In this document: positions 11,074 through 21,954 of the stretch, one piece after another
How the letters are laid out: every line of letters begins with the position of its first letter
Position numbering within the stretch: position 1 is the first letter of the stretch
Assembly: GCF_000090795.2 (NCBI RefSeq)
Contig: NW_003546310.1
Span: 253,749-302,837 of the forward strand
Origin: Amphimedon queenslandica
Lineage: Eukaryota; Porifera; Demospongiae; Haplosclerida; Niphatidae
DNA length: 49,089 bases
Direction of reading: 5' to 3'
The notes under the pieces: generated by a model
Told to the model about the DNA's origin: nothing
Database searches by the model: none
What the model saw: only the letters and a program-made list of their open reading frames with translations
Program-made: the position numbers and the translations under genes

Positions 11074-11610
11074 ATCTTGATCAGTGGTGGATCAAAGATT
11101 TAAAACTCTATAATGCAGACATAGAATCATTAAAATCGACTGTTCGTCTCACTGACAATATAATTAATGCTGCCCAAGTTCTTCTCAAGCAACAATATCC
11201 TCACATTTCTGGTTGGAAAGATACATTGTTTGAAAAGAAAATCAATTTTGATGTTATAAGTTCTTATTCTGCAATTCAACTTCTCTTTGTTGGTTAGTTA
11301 TTATTCTGCTCTTATATAAAACAAGGAAAATAATTGTTTCCAGGAAAGAATCACTGGATATGCACATGTGCTATGACACCAGGCACAGTAACAGTTATGG
11401 ATTCTTTGCAATTGTACGCAAGGTTAAGAAAGGCAACAGTGAATCTCATTTCACATGTATATTGATATCATAGCAGTACAACAGCAAGAAGGCTATACTG
11501 ACTGTGCTCTGTTTTGTATCACTTTTGCTGTTGAGCATTGTTTAGGAAACGAATGCACTATAGCACATGCCCTCGCCACAATTAGCGTGACATAACTGCA
11601 GTATATTACT
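11074..11610 (+). CDS. Ulp1-like (C48) cysteine protease domain, two exons
   Basis: Exon 11074-11292 follows an acceptor (ACAATAG) and contains WIKDLKLYNADI and RLTDNIINAAQVLLKQQYP, typical of the entry region of Ulp1/SENP-like proteases (de-SUMOylation-type peptidases). It joins in frame across a 51-bp intron (GTTAGT...TTTCCAG, 11293-11343) to GKNHWICTCAM, then VTVMDSL, and after a one-base shift near 11460 QQQEGYTDCALFCITFA. The catalytic His (codon 11352-11354), Asp (11400-11402), Gln region and Cys (11503-11505) are all visible, spaced as in the family. The reading-frame break means this copy is probably inactive unless it is a sequence error. Upstream lies the exon-like array and 1.1 kb downstream a PHD half-finger. 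All could be one gene or one large transposon gene. Confidence 0.7.
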
Positions 11611-12696
11611 CTTGTAGATACGATTATTAACAATCAAAAGATCAACCAAAACAACAGAATCAAACATTTATATACTATGACACAAATTATGAAATAGTTT
11701 CACATTAACACAAATTATTAAGAAGGGATCTATTACAGACAAGACATACAACCAATAATTAAGTCTAGGCGCACATTACATTTATTACAATTCAGGGTTC
11801 TACAGTCATGTGATTTCTGGGATACTACAAAAACACAAATGAAACATTAATTTGTTCTTCAAAAATTATAGAGAGAATGCTGCTGACTTACTGTTACTGT
11901 ACGTGTTAGCTTGCTCAGCCTTGCATTGCTTTGCTGCAGCAATTAAAGGTGTGGCTCAAATTAAGCACCGCCTACTTCATAGTTACACACAATGGACAGT
12001 TACTGGTAAAAAGCTTCAGTTTTCTACACTTATACACAGTTTTTTACGCAATAATCTGGCTCAATTTGTTGTATACAAACTTGATAGTAAGAATCTACAG
12101 TTTAAAAGACTCTGACATCTTCCTGAAGAACAGGACCTCATGTAAACTGTTGCGGTAAGCGATGTTTGAGCTACCATATCTCAGAAATTAAGAATTTAAG
12201 ACAAATTTCCCACATATGAAATGAATAAAAACTTTCAATCTATTGTTTGGTGTGTTCTATTGCATTATTACCTTCGTCATGAGAGAGTTACCCGGAATCC
12301 TGACTATGTTTAGCAACATTACTGGCTCATGCTGCCAAGGAGAAGACAGATAAAGAAGTAAACTGAAGAAAAACTACTTCTGGCAATTATTTTAGTTGAC
12401 AGTGGCACTTCACAGGACCTGAGCAAAGAGCAGCTAGGATTTGAAAACAGAGAAAAAGACGCCATATTGCGAACACACACACACTGACAGAACGAACACA
12501 GTACCCTCGCCTATACGCCTACGGCGTGGGCGATGGCAACAATCTAGAGAATTCATGTTTTGATCTGGGTCAACTGAGAAATCACTTATACAAGTGTTTT
12601 ATTAATAAAAGTGTAATACCATTCCAAAAACAAAGTTGAACCACTCCCATGACCTAGGGGACTATGTTATGAAGTAAAAATCTTCTGTTATTGCAG
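11611..12696. other. Gap between Ulp1 and PHD exons; no recognised gene
   Basis: Two overlapping 75-87 codon open frames (11852-12158) show no family motif. A short CA-rich run lies near 12472. If Ulp1 and PHD exons belong to one gene, this is an intron of about 1.1 kb; a small insertion is also possible. No terminal repeats were identified. Confidence 0.35.
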
Positions 12697-12834
12697 ATTG
12701 CCAGAAAATTATGACAAATGATGATCATGTGTGATTTATGTCAGGAATGGTATCATTGCTCTTGTGCTGAGATAGAAGAAAGCGAACTTGACGATATTGA
12801 TGATTGGATGTGTCACATTTGTAATAAGTATTGA
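12697..12834 (+). CDS. PHD-finger half, terminal exon
   Basis: After an acceptor (TTATTGCAG) the frame reads MCDLCQEWYHCSC and, 21 residues later, WMCHICNKY followed by a stop. This matches the C-x2-C-x4-H-x2-C ... W-x-C-x2-C second half of a PHD zinc finger, a domain that usually reads histone tails. The first zinc-binding Cys pair is not in this frame. Upstream bases of the exon give an in-frame TGA, so either an exon boundary is missed or a frameshift is present. The same-strand position after the Ulp1 exons suggests it is the C-terminus of that gene. Confidence 0.65.
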
Positions 12835-13367
12835 ACTAACAGTTTATTTGTATTGGGTCACATAAAAAAAGTTTTATTGTTCAGATAATAATGTATGTTG
12901 TACGTGGTGACCTGAGGTGCCATCACTTTTTCTTCCAGTATTGCAGCAGTCTTTAGGGTGTTGCCAAATACAGGAAAGCCAAAATATCTTTGGTTTTATT
13001 TGGTTATTCAAGCAGCATAATTATTGTAGGATTATAACTAAAATTAAAAGGTTATGATTGCATTTTACTAGACACTCGTACCATAATCATACTGATTTTT
13101 CCGAGAATTATATTTTGTAAAAGGCAATGTGTGTTATGTTTATTATTAACCAATTCATTTAGCAGCCTTCATTTATGTGGCTCATGACAGAACCTGTCCC
13201 AGAATTGAAACGACTTAACTATATACAGTACAACATAATTAGCAACATAATAATTACATAAAATTGTAACAATACTGTTAACAATACTAGTATATAGAAT
13301 ACAACTATTATGCTATCATCCAAACCATTATATTCATGCAGTATACTACCATCTTCATTATTATCAC
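12835..13367. other. AT-rich spacer, nothing recognised
   Basis: No coding, repeat or terminal-repeat signal was found before the TA that precedes the next transposon end. Confidence 0.4.
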
Positions 13368-13369
13368 TA

Positions 13370-14045
13370 CAGTGGACCCTCGATTATCCGGACCCCATTT
13401 GTCTGGACCCCTTTTATCCGGACCCACAATTATCTGGATTCAAAAATTATAACATAAAGTGACCATGTGGAAGCCATCATTAACTAATTAGTTTTTTAAT
13501 ATTAATTTTAATTGATAATCAATTAATATTATAAGTTTAATTACCTTTTAAATGGAGAAGACACAGGTGCTGCAGCAGTTGCTGCAGAAAGCAATGATCC
13601 AGTGAAATCAAAAGCAGCGGAGAAAAAGAAGCGTAAAAAAGTTGTTCTTATTGAAGAAAAACAACAGATATTAAAAATAAGGCAGTGGTGTTTCATACTC
13701 AGTGATAGCAGAAAAGTTTGCAATAGGAAAGAGCACTGTCGGTGATATAAAAAAGAACAAAGGTACAATACTGAAGTTTAAGAAGAATATTGAAGAGATG
13801 GGGATGAGTAGAAAAACCAAGACAATAAAAATAAGTGATGATCTAGCTTGATCAATACGTTTACCTCTGGTTTGAAAGGATGAAAGGTGAACAAGTTAGT
13901 GGGCCACTTATGTGAAAAAGCTGTTGATCTGTCGCAGAGAATACATAATGAATCAACTAGTTTTAAAGCAAGTGATGGATGGCTCTGGAGACTGTAAAAG
14001 GCATGGCATTTGGCAACTTCCATTGCAAGCAGCATGGAACGCCAA
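13370..14045 (+). pseudogene. Tigger/Jerky-like element: terminal repeat and CENP-B N-terminal domain
   Basis: A TA (13368-13369) precedes CAGTGGACCCTCGATTATCC, the style of terminal repeat used by Tigger/Jerky-type pogo elements; variants of GGACCC and ATTATC repeat just inside. From 13555 the broken frame reads an Ala-rich start, then KKRKKVVLIEEKQQILK, SVIAEKFAIGKSTVGDIKKN (first CENP-B helix-turn-helix), YLWFERMKGEQVSGP and FKASDGWLWR (second CENP-B HTH). At least three frame breaks are present. The sequence stops at about residue 150 of the family, before the DDE catalytic core. No right-hand terminal repeat was found, so it is a 5' fragment. Confidence 0.8.
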
Positions 14046-14079
14046 ATGCGACAAAAATAAGACCAACTCTTTCCAATTG

Positions 14080-14225
14080 ATTTTAAAAAATATTGACCAT
14101 TGCAATTGATTTTTAAACATCGATGTTTAAAAATTGACTTTTGCAAATCAATTTTAAAAAATCGATGTTTAAAAATCGACTTTTGCAAATCAATTTTTAG
14201 AAATTGATCTTAAAAAATCAATCTG
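14080..14225. repeat. Palindromic ATCGAT-centred 42-bp tandem repeat
   Basis: TTTTTAAACATCGATGTTTAAAAA is a perfect palindrome (written here as left TTTTTAAACATC and right GATGTTTAAAAA). A 42-bp unit beginning CGATGTTTAAAAAT and containing GACTTTTGCAAATCAATTTT is present twice (14121 and 14163), with partial units on both sides. The block truncates the Tigger-like fragment and precedes the HECT gene. It could be a small foldback element. Confidence 0.6.
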
Positions 14226-14391
14226 TGTGAGCATGACCACGCCTTAATAAGCCCTGCCTCTCATATCACGAGACCACGTGTTTTGAAACAGGGCAGGACA
14301 GGGTGATGACAGGCTGAGTTCAAATCAGTTATAGAAGGCAACTAAGGCTATTCAAAATCTTACTGGTTTAAATATACCCGACACAATCTCA

Positions 14392-17275
14392 ATGAGAAGC
14401 AGTTCAGATGATGGTAAGTCTCTAAATGCATGTGTGAATTACTAGGTACTACCCTATGAATTCAAGTTATTCTTGGCAATTTGAGTTATGTAAAAGAGTT
14501 GTCTTTATCAATTCACTGAGTGACTTTATGTGTAGGGCCTTTTTTTGCTATCAGAAAAATGTTTATCATTGGTTTTTTTACATTTAGAATAAAATTGAAA
14601 AAAATTAATTTATAGTGTGGTATAATAATGAATCCGACTATGTCTTTATTTGTAGCCCTTGCTGCAGCTGATCGTTGCCTTGCTACTTTTAATAATAGTC
14701 AAAGATTGAAGTCTAAAGCTCCCACTAAGAGAAAGGCAAAGGATGAAGTATTGTATATCTTTAAGAGGTCCAAGGCTGCTGCTAAGTCAGGGGAGTCCAG
14801 CAAGTGTCTCTGGAAGCAGTTTTTTTTGTTTAGCATACTGTGGGCAGACTAGAATTCCTACAACAGAGAAAGAAAAGGATGACCTACTGCGAGCGGGTCT
14901 TGTGGAAAAGGAAGTGGAATTCTTTTACATGGAGATAGGAGCTGAAGCATTTCGAGATTTATTGCATGACAAGTTTCCACCCCTGAGATGTGGAGGATTT
15001 GAGTTTTTGAAATGCATCCCCAATTCACGTAATATGGAGGTCTTATCTCCCGTTACTCTGTTGTCTCCATTGGCACTGAAGACTATAGTTGGTACTACAA
15101 AGCGCACATATATACGTCCATTGCAACAAGATTTGGGGTTGTCTGCCATATTTGATTTACCTAGTGGAGTATGTCAATTGTCAACTAATAATTTTGTTTA
15201 ATTTTGCATTAATTTTTAGTCTGAAGAGGAATGTTTGAAGTGTGGTATTTTAATTTAGGAAAACTGGCTAGTCATCTTTCTTCATGTGGACAAAAGTATG
15301 AAATTCATACTTTTGAATTATTAAACGATTCATTCTATTGTGTACAGAGTAGAAATTGATCTTACAGATGAATATGGACAGTCATCATCGAAGTGGGTGC
15401 CTTCATTGATATGCCTTGTTGTATTTTATAGCCATTTTTATAATAATTTCTATAGAGTAAAGGAGAAGAATACTGGAATCAAAAATGATTTGTAAGTGAT
15501 ACCATTCAATACTTGAGTAATTGTTGTTATAGTGAGAAGGAATTTGATTCACTTGAGGATTCTTAGTACTATTTTGATGCTGTAGTAAGTAGAATTGGCT
15601 CTGTGTGTAAATTATAAATTGGTCAATTTTTACTTAAACTTCTTTTATTTTGATGGTCAACAGTAAATTTTAACACATGAAATACATGTATTTTTATAAT
15701 GCATAAAAAAATTATGGAAATACAAAGCAGTTATGATAAAAGAGAATGAAATATTTCCAATCTATGATACACGTAGTGTTAATACTACATGAAGGGCTAG
15801 TTCACATCATTCAATGTGGCAAGTGCCAATCAACCCCATTTTTATCCTGTATTTTTTAGCTTGAACTAGAGAATGACATTGTTCAAACTGTGATGGAACA
15901 GAGTAGCAAGGAAATCACAGCAGCCTGCAATGAACAAGCTCCTTTAATGATGAAAATTGCGGAAATAAAGAAGCAAATTGATACAGATGAAACTATGTTC
16001 CTTGATGTGTGTAGAGGTTTTGTCTTAATAGATGCTATGAGGCAAGCTGCTAAAAAGAAATTAAATCCTAATCAACTGCTCAAAGTAACAAAAAAATTCT
16101 TATCATTAATAGTTTCAAAGTTTTATTAGATTAGATTTGTTGGTGAATCAGCTATTGACCATGGAGGTCTGAAAAGAAAATTTTTTCATCTTTTAGCTCC
16201 TGATGTTTCAAACAATTACTTTTCTGGAGCAGATAATGGATCAAGATTTTTAATTAATATTATTACTGGTGTTCAGGTATGGAGTATATACATGTTGTCT
16301 AATACTTGTTATTCCATCTCATTAGAATCGAAAGTATTATTACTTGGGTGTCTATTTCGTTCTGTCCGTTCTTTATGGAGGAAATGGCTTCCCACTCATG
16401 CACGACTCACTCTTCAATTACTTGGTTTATCAATCCATAGATACATCAACTGTTTCTGTCGATAATATACCTGATCAGGCACTCAAGTTCCTTGTCAATA
16501 AAGTAACTTGCTAACTTCACTCTGACACATCATTACTGTTGTATTTTTGTAGGTCCTTGAAGCAGAAACTGATGATGTCATCCAGATAAGCTGCTCCATT
16601 GATGAATCATTGGACTTACTGCTAGCCACTGGCTTTAGGAAATCAGAAATGCTCTGCTAAATTATCACCTTATTGCCAAGGTAAAGGCTGAATTAGATCA
16701 ATATGCAGGTCTTCAAACTTCTGGATTTTTATCATTTGTTAAAGCTGATCGCCGATTCTCATATTTGGAGACCTTATTTTATAAAAACAGACAAGGAATT
16801 AACTCCTGGTAGGAATTAGTAGTATTTGTATCTTGTAAATTATTTTTTATTACTAAATTAAGATATCATAAATGGTATGTTGTCTGTGGAGTATTCAGCT
16901 AAAGGAAGTGTTGACAGTCCCTTGGAAGAAAGAACCTATATGTTTTTTGTAGACTTCTTGGATGATTGCTATGTTAGGTTTGAAATTTTAATAAGTGTAT
17001 TTTACATGCATGGTTATTATTCTATTGTAGAGGAAGGTATCTCTGGTTGTGACTTGTCTAATGTCCTTCTGTTTTTGAATGAGATGAGCAGAATTCCACT
17101 TCTTGGATTTGAAAAAAGCATCACAATCCTTTTCTTGAAGTATGGAAATTTTCCAACTGTATCAACTTGTGGCATTGAGATTCGTTTACCTACCATTCAT
17201 GACACTTATGAGAAGTGTAAAGATGTTATGATTCATGCAATAAAAGGAAATAATGGTTTTGGAGGAGGCCCCTAA
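14392..17275 (+). pseudogene. HECT-type E3 ubiquitin ligase, G2E3-like, copy A
   Basis: Proteins of this type pass ubiquitin to substrates through a HECT cysteine. Exons joined by short GT-AG introns read, in order: MRSSSDD at 14392 (donor 14414); a Lys/Ala-rich N-terminus; FCLAYCGQTRIPTT and GGFEFLKCIPNSR then RTYIRPLQQDL (14830-15168, a segment typical of animal G2E3-like expansions); a C-x2-C...H-x3-C zinc motif (15230-15280); a helical linker (15858-16084); HECT N-lobe FVGESAIDHGGLKRKFF (16136) and GVYFVLSVLYGGNGFP (about 16350); C-lobe with FPTVSTCGIEIRLP, catalytic Cys codon 17168-17170, ending GGGP-stop. Three one-base frame breaks occur: a T8 run near 14820, the zinc motif near 15250, and near 16650. 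Copy A is a recent pseudogene, or intact with base errors. It converges on rve gene A with 164 bp between ends. Confidence 0.8.
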
Positions 17276-17438
17276 GTACACTTCTTTACTGGTTATTATT
17301 ACTCAGTTATTGTTTTTACAGTTATCATTCATTTATTCAAGAACCATTTTCTTTGTTCAACATTTAGTCTCATGTATACATTTCATGTATTCTCATTTAA
17401 AGACATGTACAATTGTACATTTTTTACAATTGAAAAAG

Positions 17439-19410
17439 CTAATTGTAAAGTTTATGACAAATTCTGGTTTTTGCCATAGTGTACTGTGATAACATTCCTT
17501 CCTGAGAATAATAATTATCTGAAAATGGAGTCAAAAGCTGCTTCAATTGAACACTCTGGTTATCTGAAATGAAATTATTTACTTCTTCCAATACAACTGT
17601 TTCTTCATCATCACCAAGTGGGACTGGCTCATTGTAGTCAATACGATATGAATCAACCTAAAAGGAATGCAATGACATAATAAATCACAACTTAAAATAC
17701 TTACATCTAAATTAAGCAAGGCTTTGTCATTTTCATCTCTACTGCTCAAACCTAACACCTATAACTGCATTGGTGTTTTTTTATTCTCAATCCTTATCCT
17801 ATGGTGAGCTTACCTATGGTGAAACATGTCAAGATGCTTCTGAATGATAGGTATTAAAAAAAACGTGAAGGGCACAGATGTCATATAGTGAGTTTATGTC
17901 TAGTATCTCCATATCTTCTAACCAATAGGAAAAATAACAGAAATGCAGCCGGCAAACAGGTCCCTCCATAATCTTTCAATTCGCTGATTGTGGACACTTC
18001 CCTGTGATGGCACTGCCCCTTTCAGAACAACAATCCTCAGTCATGTAAGCTGCTATGAGGGTATTTTCACCTCCTGGATCCATTCTTACTCTGGATGGTA
18101 GACCAAATTCTTCAACTGTTCCTACAAATGACTGAAGCACGACGGTTTCGGCACGGTTTTGGCACGATTATTTGTGGCAATCCTTAGGAATGTTATGAGC
18201 CTACTAAATCCATCAATACTGCCGTGTATCACAAAACTCCATCTGATTAGCTTATGGTACCAATCAATGTGCTATAAAGCATAAGGAGATGCAACTTTAT
18301 ACGTTCTACGATGCAATACCTGTCTACATCACATTTGCACACCATCAGGATCGACTCTGTGTATAGCTTCTTTCTCACGATCTCTTTGAATAATTATTCC
18401 AGAGCTTCTCAATTAGTGTTGTTGTAGTTTTTATTTTTCAAATAGTTTTAGTTTTAGTTCTAGTTTTAAGCCTTTAATTTGCTTAGTCCTAGTTCTAGTT
18501 CTGGTTCCAAATTTGTAGTTTGTATAGTTCTAGTTTTAGTTCAAGTTCCATATCAGTACTTTGTGTAGTTCTAGTTATAGTTCTAGTTCCAAGCATATAC
18601 TCCACATAGTTTTAGTTCTAGTTCTAGTTTTAAGCTACTAGTTTCCATAGTTCTTGTGTAGTTCTAGTTCTAGTTTAGTTCTATTTCCTTTATTTTGACC
18701 CTTTTTTCAATGATTTAATCTCTAATCAAGGCAGTTGGCAACATTTTATACAGTTAATAGTACATAGTTCTAGCATTAGTTCCATAAAATTAATAGTTCT
18801 AGTTCTAGTTCTAGTACCAACATCAATTTACAAATAGTTCTAGTTCTAGTTATAGTTCAAAGAAGAGTTGGCTATTAGTTCTAGTTCTAGTTTTAGTTCT
18901 ATAGCTAGAAAACCGTTAGTTTAGTTATAGTTTTAGTTCTTGGAACTAGAACTAGCTAAAAATAATGGAACTAAATGACTTTTTAGTTCTAGTTCCAAGG
19001 AACTAGAACAACACTATTCTCAATCTACCACTAATAGTCTTTTCACCACAATTAGGAAACATGAATAACATTTCTTGCACGGCAAGATCTAAATCTGCAT
19101 CAGACAATTGAGTAAGTTCATGATGTATATTAAACTTATTCATTCTTTTTCTATGGTTCTTCTTGAACACCCATGTATGCTTGCTATGTCTTGTTTTAAA
19201 ACCATTGTCCACCAGGTATCGCAGTTGATTTTCTTCAATTAAAATCGGCGGACGACCTTTCACCCTGACCCTTCTCACTTCGAGACCCCTTTCTATTGCC
19301 AATATCAGATCTTTTAATGCTGTAAAAATGTCATCTTCATTATCCAGATCAATGAAAAGAACCAGGCACTGGACAATGCTTTCTAATAGTTCCAGTACTT
19401 CTTGAGCCAT
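17439..19410 (-). pseudogene. HTH + rve (DDE integrase) transposase, copy A, split by a MITE
   Basis: Read on the minus strand from ATG at 19410: helical N-terminus, GRPPILIEENQLRYL, a helix-turn-helix region, DADLDLAVQEMLFMFPNCGE; then a 603-bp MITE (18414-19016). After it: [42 protein letters not shown] and [14 protein letters not shown]. The rve DDE set is readable: Asp in the HID motif, Asp in RMD, Glu about 35 residues later in QRIE. A 45-bp-class intron near 17658-17702 precedes the C-terminal exon (VDSYRIDYNEPVPLGDDEE). Family members are multicopy in fish, cnidarian and sponge genomes and resemble the bacterial IS3-type transposase; I think they correspond to the IS3EU superfamily, but that name is from memory. 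Stops and the MITE show it is inactive. Confidence 0.75.
18414..19016. mobile_element. hAT-type MITE filled with TAGTTC hexamer repeats
   Basis: The ends are TAGTGTTGTTGTAGTT and, on the other strand, TAGTGTTGTTCTAGTT. The element is flanked by an exact 8-bp duplication TTCTCAAT (18406-18413 and 19017-19024), the target size of hAT transposons. The interior consists largely of degenerate TAGTTC/TAGTTT hexamers, with no open frame. Removing it and one duplication rejoins the two halves of rve gene A, which confirms an insertion into that gene. Confidence 0.9.
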
Positions 19411-19785
19411 TAGTTCATCATAATTGTTGTAATGAGACTGAGACTAAATATGTTTAAATATTTGTAGAGAAAGAAGAAGTAAAGGAATAGTGTTGTTTTC
19501 CTCTCCATCGTCCATTTTATTGTAGGCGTGGTAGCTGCTCGACTCCACCCATATATATGCTCCACCTTCATGACTACGGCCGGCCTACGGTTGCTATTAG
19601 CAACAAACAATTCTGTTTGGTGAGGGCTTGTTGAGGGCTTGCAAAGGGCTTTTAACTTACTAACTTCTTTTGAGTCAGTGGCTCCATTATTCTCAAAACA
19701 GGCTTGAAAGAGGTTATAATTAGCCAAATGGAGGCTTAAAATAGGTTAGTCAATAGGGTAAAAAATACTTTAATCTCTCATTTAG
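19411..19785. other. 5' flank of rve gene A
   Basis: A 105-codon minus-strand open frame covers 19410-19727, but it carries no family motif and ends at the rve start codon. I read it as 5' leader rather than a gene. A small direct repeat TGAGGGCTTG is seen near 19620-19640. Confidence 0.35.
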
Positions 19786-19789
19786 GTAA

Positions 19790-20255
19790 CTTCTGAATTC
19801 TAGCTTGATCTTTAAAGATATGAGCATCATGTGAATCAATAAAATTAAGTATGCTTTAATTTTTACTTCGTTTTTCTTTCCTCTCCTTTATTCGAAGTTC
19901 TTTCTGTATCTTCATTTCCATTTCTTCCATGGTTTCCCAATTCTCTTCACTGGTAAGATTTTTTTCACAGGACTTCAATGGCATCACTGGAACATTGAAA
20001 GCAGCTTGGGGTTTTTCTTGACAGATGAATTTTATGTAGCAGTAACATGCTCAGATTTTTTGTGGTACAACATACATAGTAATTCCAACAACAACTGTAC
20101 TATCAGTACCAGCAAAAGAAAATGGGATTGAAGTTGAAAATGATTGAGGAGTAGCTTCTGGAGTATAGTGATGGAAAATCAAACCAAAATTGCATGACGA
20201 TAATACACATTACTCCTGCAACAGCGGTTTGTCCTTCCACACATTATAACAACTC
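19790..20255 (-). pseudogene. Probable C-terminal tail of a pogo-like transposase
   Basis: On the minus strand a broken frame reads YTPEATPQSFSTSIPFSF, then KPQAAFNVPVMPLKS, and a charged helix EEMEMKIQKELRIKERKEKR before a stop. This resembles the disordered plus coiled-coil tail of the HTH_psq pogo-like family (compare the tail at 8030-8100). The matching N-terminal half lies on the same strand at 23400-23880, across the Harbinger element. The catalytic core is missing between them. Assignment rests on layout and low-complexity similarity. Confidence 0.4.
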
Positions 20256-20499
20256 TGAAGGCCTCTTCACACTGGCCAAAGTAATGCACATCGATGCGCA
20301 TAAATCGTGTTCGCACTAGAGCGGTTTTTAATTGATGCGCATCGATGTGCATTGCATTGGCTTCGCTTCCTGAGGTGGTTTGAGCCGAAGCTATGCACTT
20401 TCATTTTTCAAGCGAAATGGTCACCAATGCATCACAGCATTAGCACGGGTAATATTATCATTGGATATCTGCTATCAGCCTATCACTAGTGTACTTCAA

Positions 20500-21636
20500 C
20501 TCAATGTGGTGAATTCAAGCTGGAGTATTGATGAAAGTAGTGCCTTGTTTCTTGTTGGAAGGATGCAATGGTGCAATATATAATGAATGAAATTCTTATA
20601 ATACAAAACAGCTATTTATACATGAAAATTGAAGATAAGGTGAGTAACAATGGGTTCAGAAATAAAAGCTGGAAATAGTGTAGGGCTAGATACATAAAGG
20701 CTAGATACATAAGGGGCTAGATAAATAAAAGGGCTAGATACATGATACTGAAAGGTAAAATGATAATAGATGAAGGCGGTAACAGAGTCAGTGGCAGACA
20801 TAGAAAGCAATGCCCTTTTTATGAAGATTTGACTGAATCCTTTGTACAAGGGCAGCCACAGAGCCCCATTTGCTAATAGAGAGTAGTGAACCCATCACTA
20901 TTGCTCCTTGTGAAGATGATGGTGATACTGATGATAAAGGTTAGCCCTGGCAGGCTGCCGGAATCATTATAAAGACACTGATTTTATAGTTCGTATAGAT
21001 GCAGCAGTATACTCTCCTGAGCTATTGATTGGGAATCAGGAGGAATAAGTTGAGCGGCCAAACACCACAGTCACTGAACAGTGAGAGGAGACAGCAAATG
21101 GACTGCCTGAAAGCATTGGAGCACATAAAAAGGTATAATTGATACAACATTATGAATGATGGGAAAAAATTACCGTATAGCCACAAAGTTTCGAGGCAAT
21201 AAACTTTCGCGAATCAGGCCACAAGTCTTTTTTCGCGAATTAACTTTCGCGGTTCCTGCTTTGAAGCACACGTGTTTATGGGCAATACGGATATTTCGCG
21301 GAATTAACTTTCGCGAATACGGAAAATCCGCGAAAACAGCGAAAGTTGTACCCTCGAAATTAAGCGGCTATACGGTACTTTAACTCAAGGAACTTCAAGA
21401 AAGAGACAAAGAGCAGGAAAGACAGATATACAAGAAATGTTGATGTTAATGAAGTAAAGGGTGGAATGAAGCTTTATGATGAAATGGAAGAAAGAGGAAG
21501 AAAGAGAAGGGACATGAGTTGAACATTACCAAAATGTTTCAAAATAATTATGATGGAGAGACTTGCTGCACCACCCCTACCACAACAACCATATTCACAA
21601 TATCCCTATGATCAGTCATATCACACACAGCAATAA
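20500..21636 (+). pseudogene. Harbinger Myb/SANT-like protein, decayed
   Basis: The second Harbinger gene encodes a DNA-binding Myb/SANT partner that helps the nuclease enter the nucleus and bind the ends. Visible pieces are SWSIDESSALFLV (start of the SANT helix region, near 20518), an acidic middle (PCEDDGDTDDKG near 20908), a Lys/Glu-rich helix (about 21395-21500), and a Pro/Gln/Tyr tail APPLPQQPYSQYPYDQSYH ending in a stop near 21636. Several stops and a MITE (21171-21377) interrupt it. The two Harbinger genes converge. Confidence 0.6.
21171..21377. mobile_element. MITE with TTTCGCG motifs inside the Harbinger gene
   Basis: The left end TACCGTATAGCC and right end GGCTATACGGTA are perfect inverses. 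The interior has repeated TTTCGCG and AACTTTCGCG motifs in both orientations. TA may be the target duplication, or TA may be part of the repeat. It interrupts the Myb-like coding remnant, so it is younger than the Harbinger insertion. It is GC-richer than its surroundings because of the CGCG cores. Confidence 0.85.
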
Positions 21637-21954
21637 ACAATCACTGCATTATTCATTTACCTGCTTATAGCCTTATTATACTAGAATCTTTCATTTCACA
21701 GATTGCGACAGCCTGCCAAGGCTTACACGGCTTAGAATGACAATAGCTCTAGAGCTCCTAAGCTCACAATTTCAGCTAATTTAATTCTCATTATAGTGCT
21801 ATAATACACGTGGTTTTAAGACAATAATTGGAAAGTTGCTGTAGAGTAAATAATGTGTACTATAAATGAAATTTTAAGGGAGTTGTCAGTACTTATTTAG
21901 ATGTATTGTTAGTGCATTTCTTATATATTGTGCTGTTGTGGTTACTAAGTTTAG

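Noticed and set aside
13778..14188. 136-codon minus-strand open frame
   Set aside because: It is the antisense shadow of the CENP-B-like fragment and runs into the palindromic repeat.
18414..19016. Telomere-like TAGTTC hexamer tract
   Set aside because: It lies between hAT-style inverted ends with an 8-bp target duplication, so it is the interior of a MITE, not a telomeric repeat.
17439..19410. rve genes as retroviral or LTR-retrotransposon integrase
   Set aside because: No reverse transcriptase, protease or LTR is nearby, and the HTH leader and C-terminal acidic exon fit the stand-alone DNA-transposon-like rve family.
14226..19560. Inverted terminal repeats GAGCATGACCACGCCT (14228) and AGGCGTGGTAGCTGCTC (19523) around HECT A and rve A
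   Set aside because: The match is about 15 bp with a gap, and ACCACGCC-type words recur in this DNA. It is not found at the B pair, so it is too weak to call as element ends.
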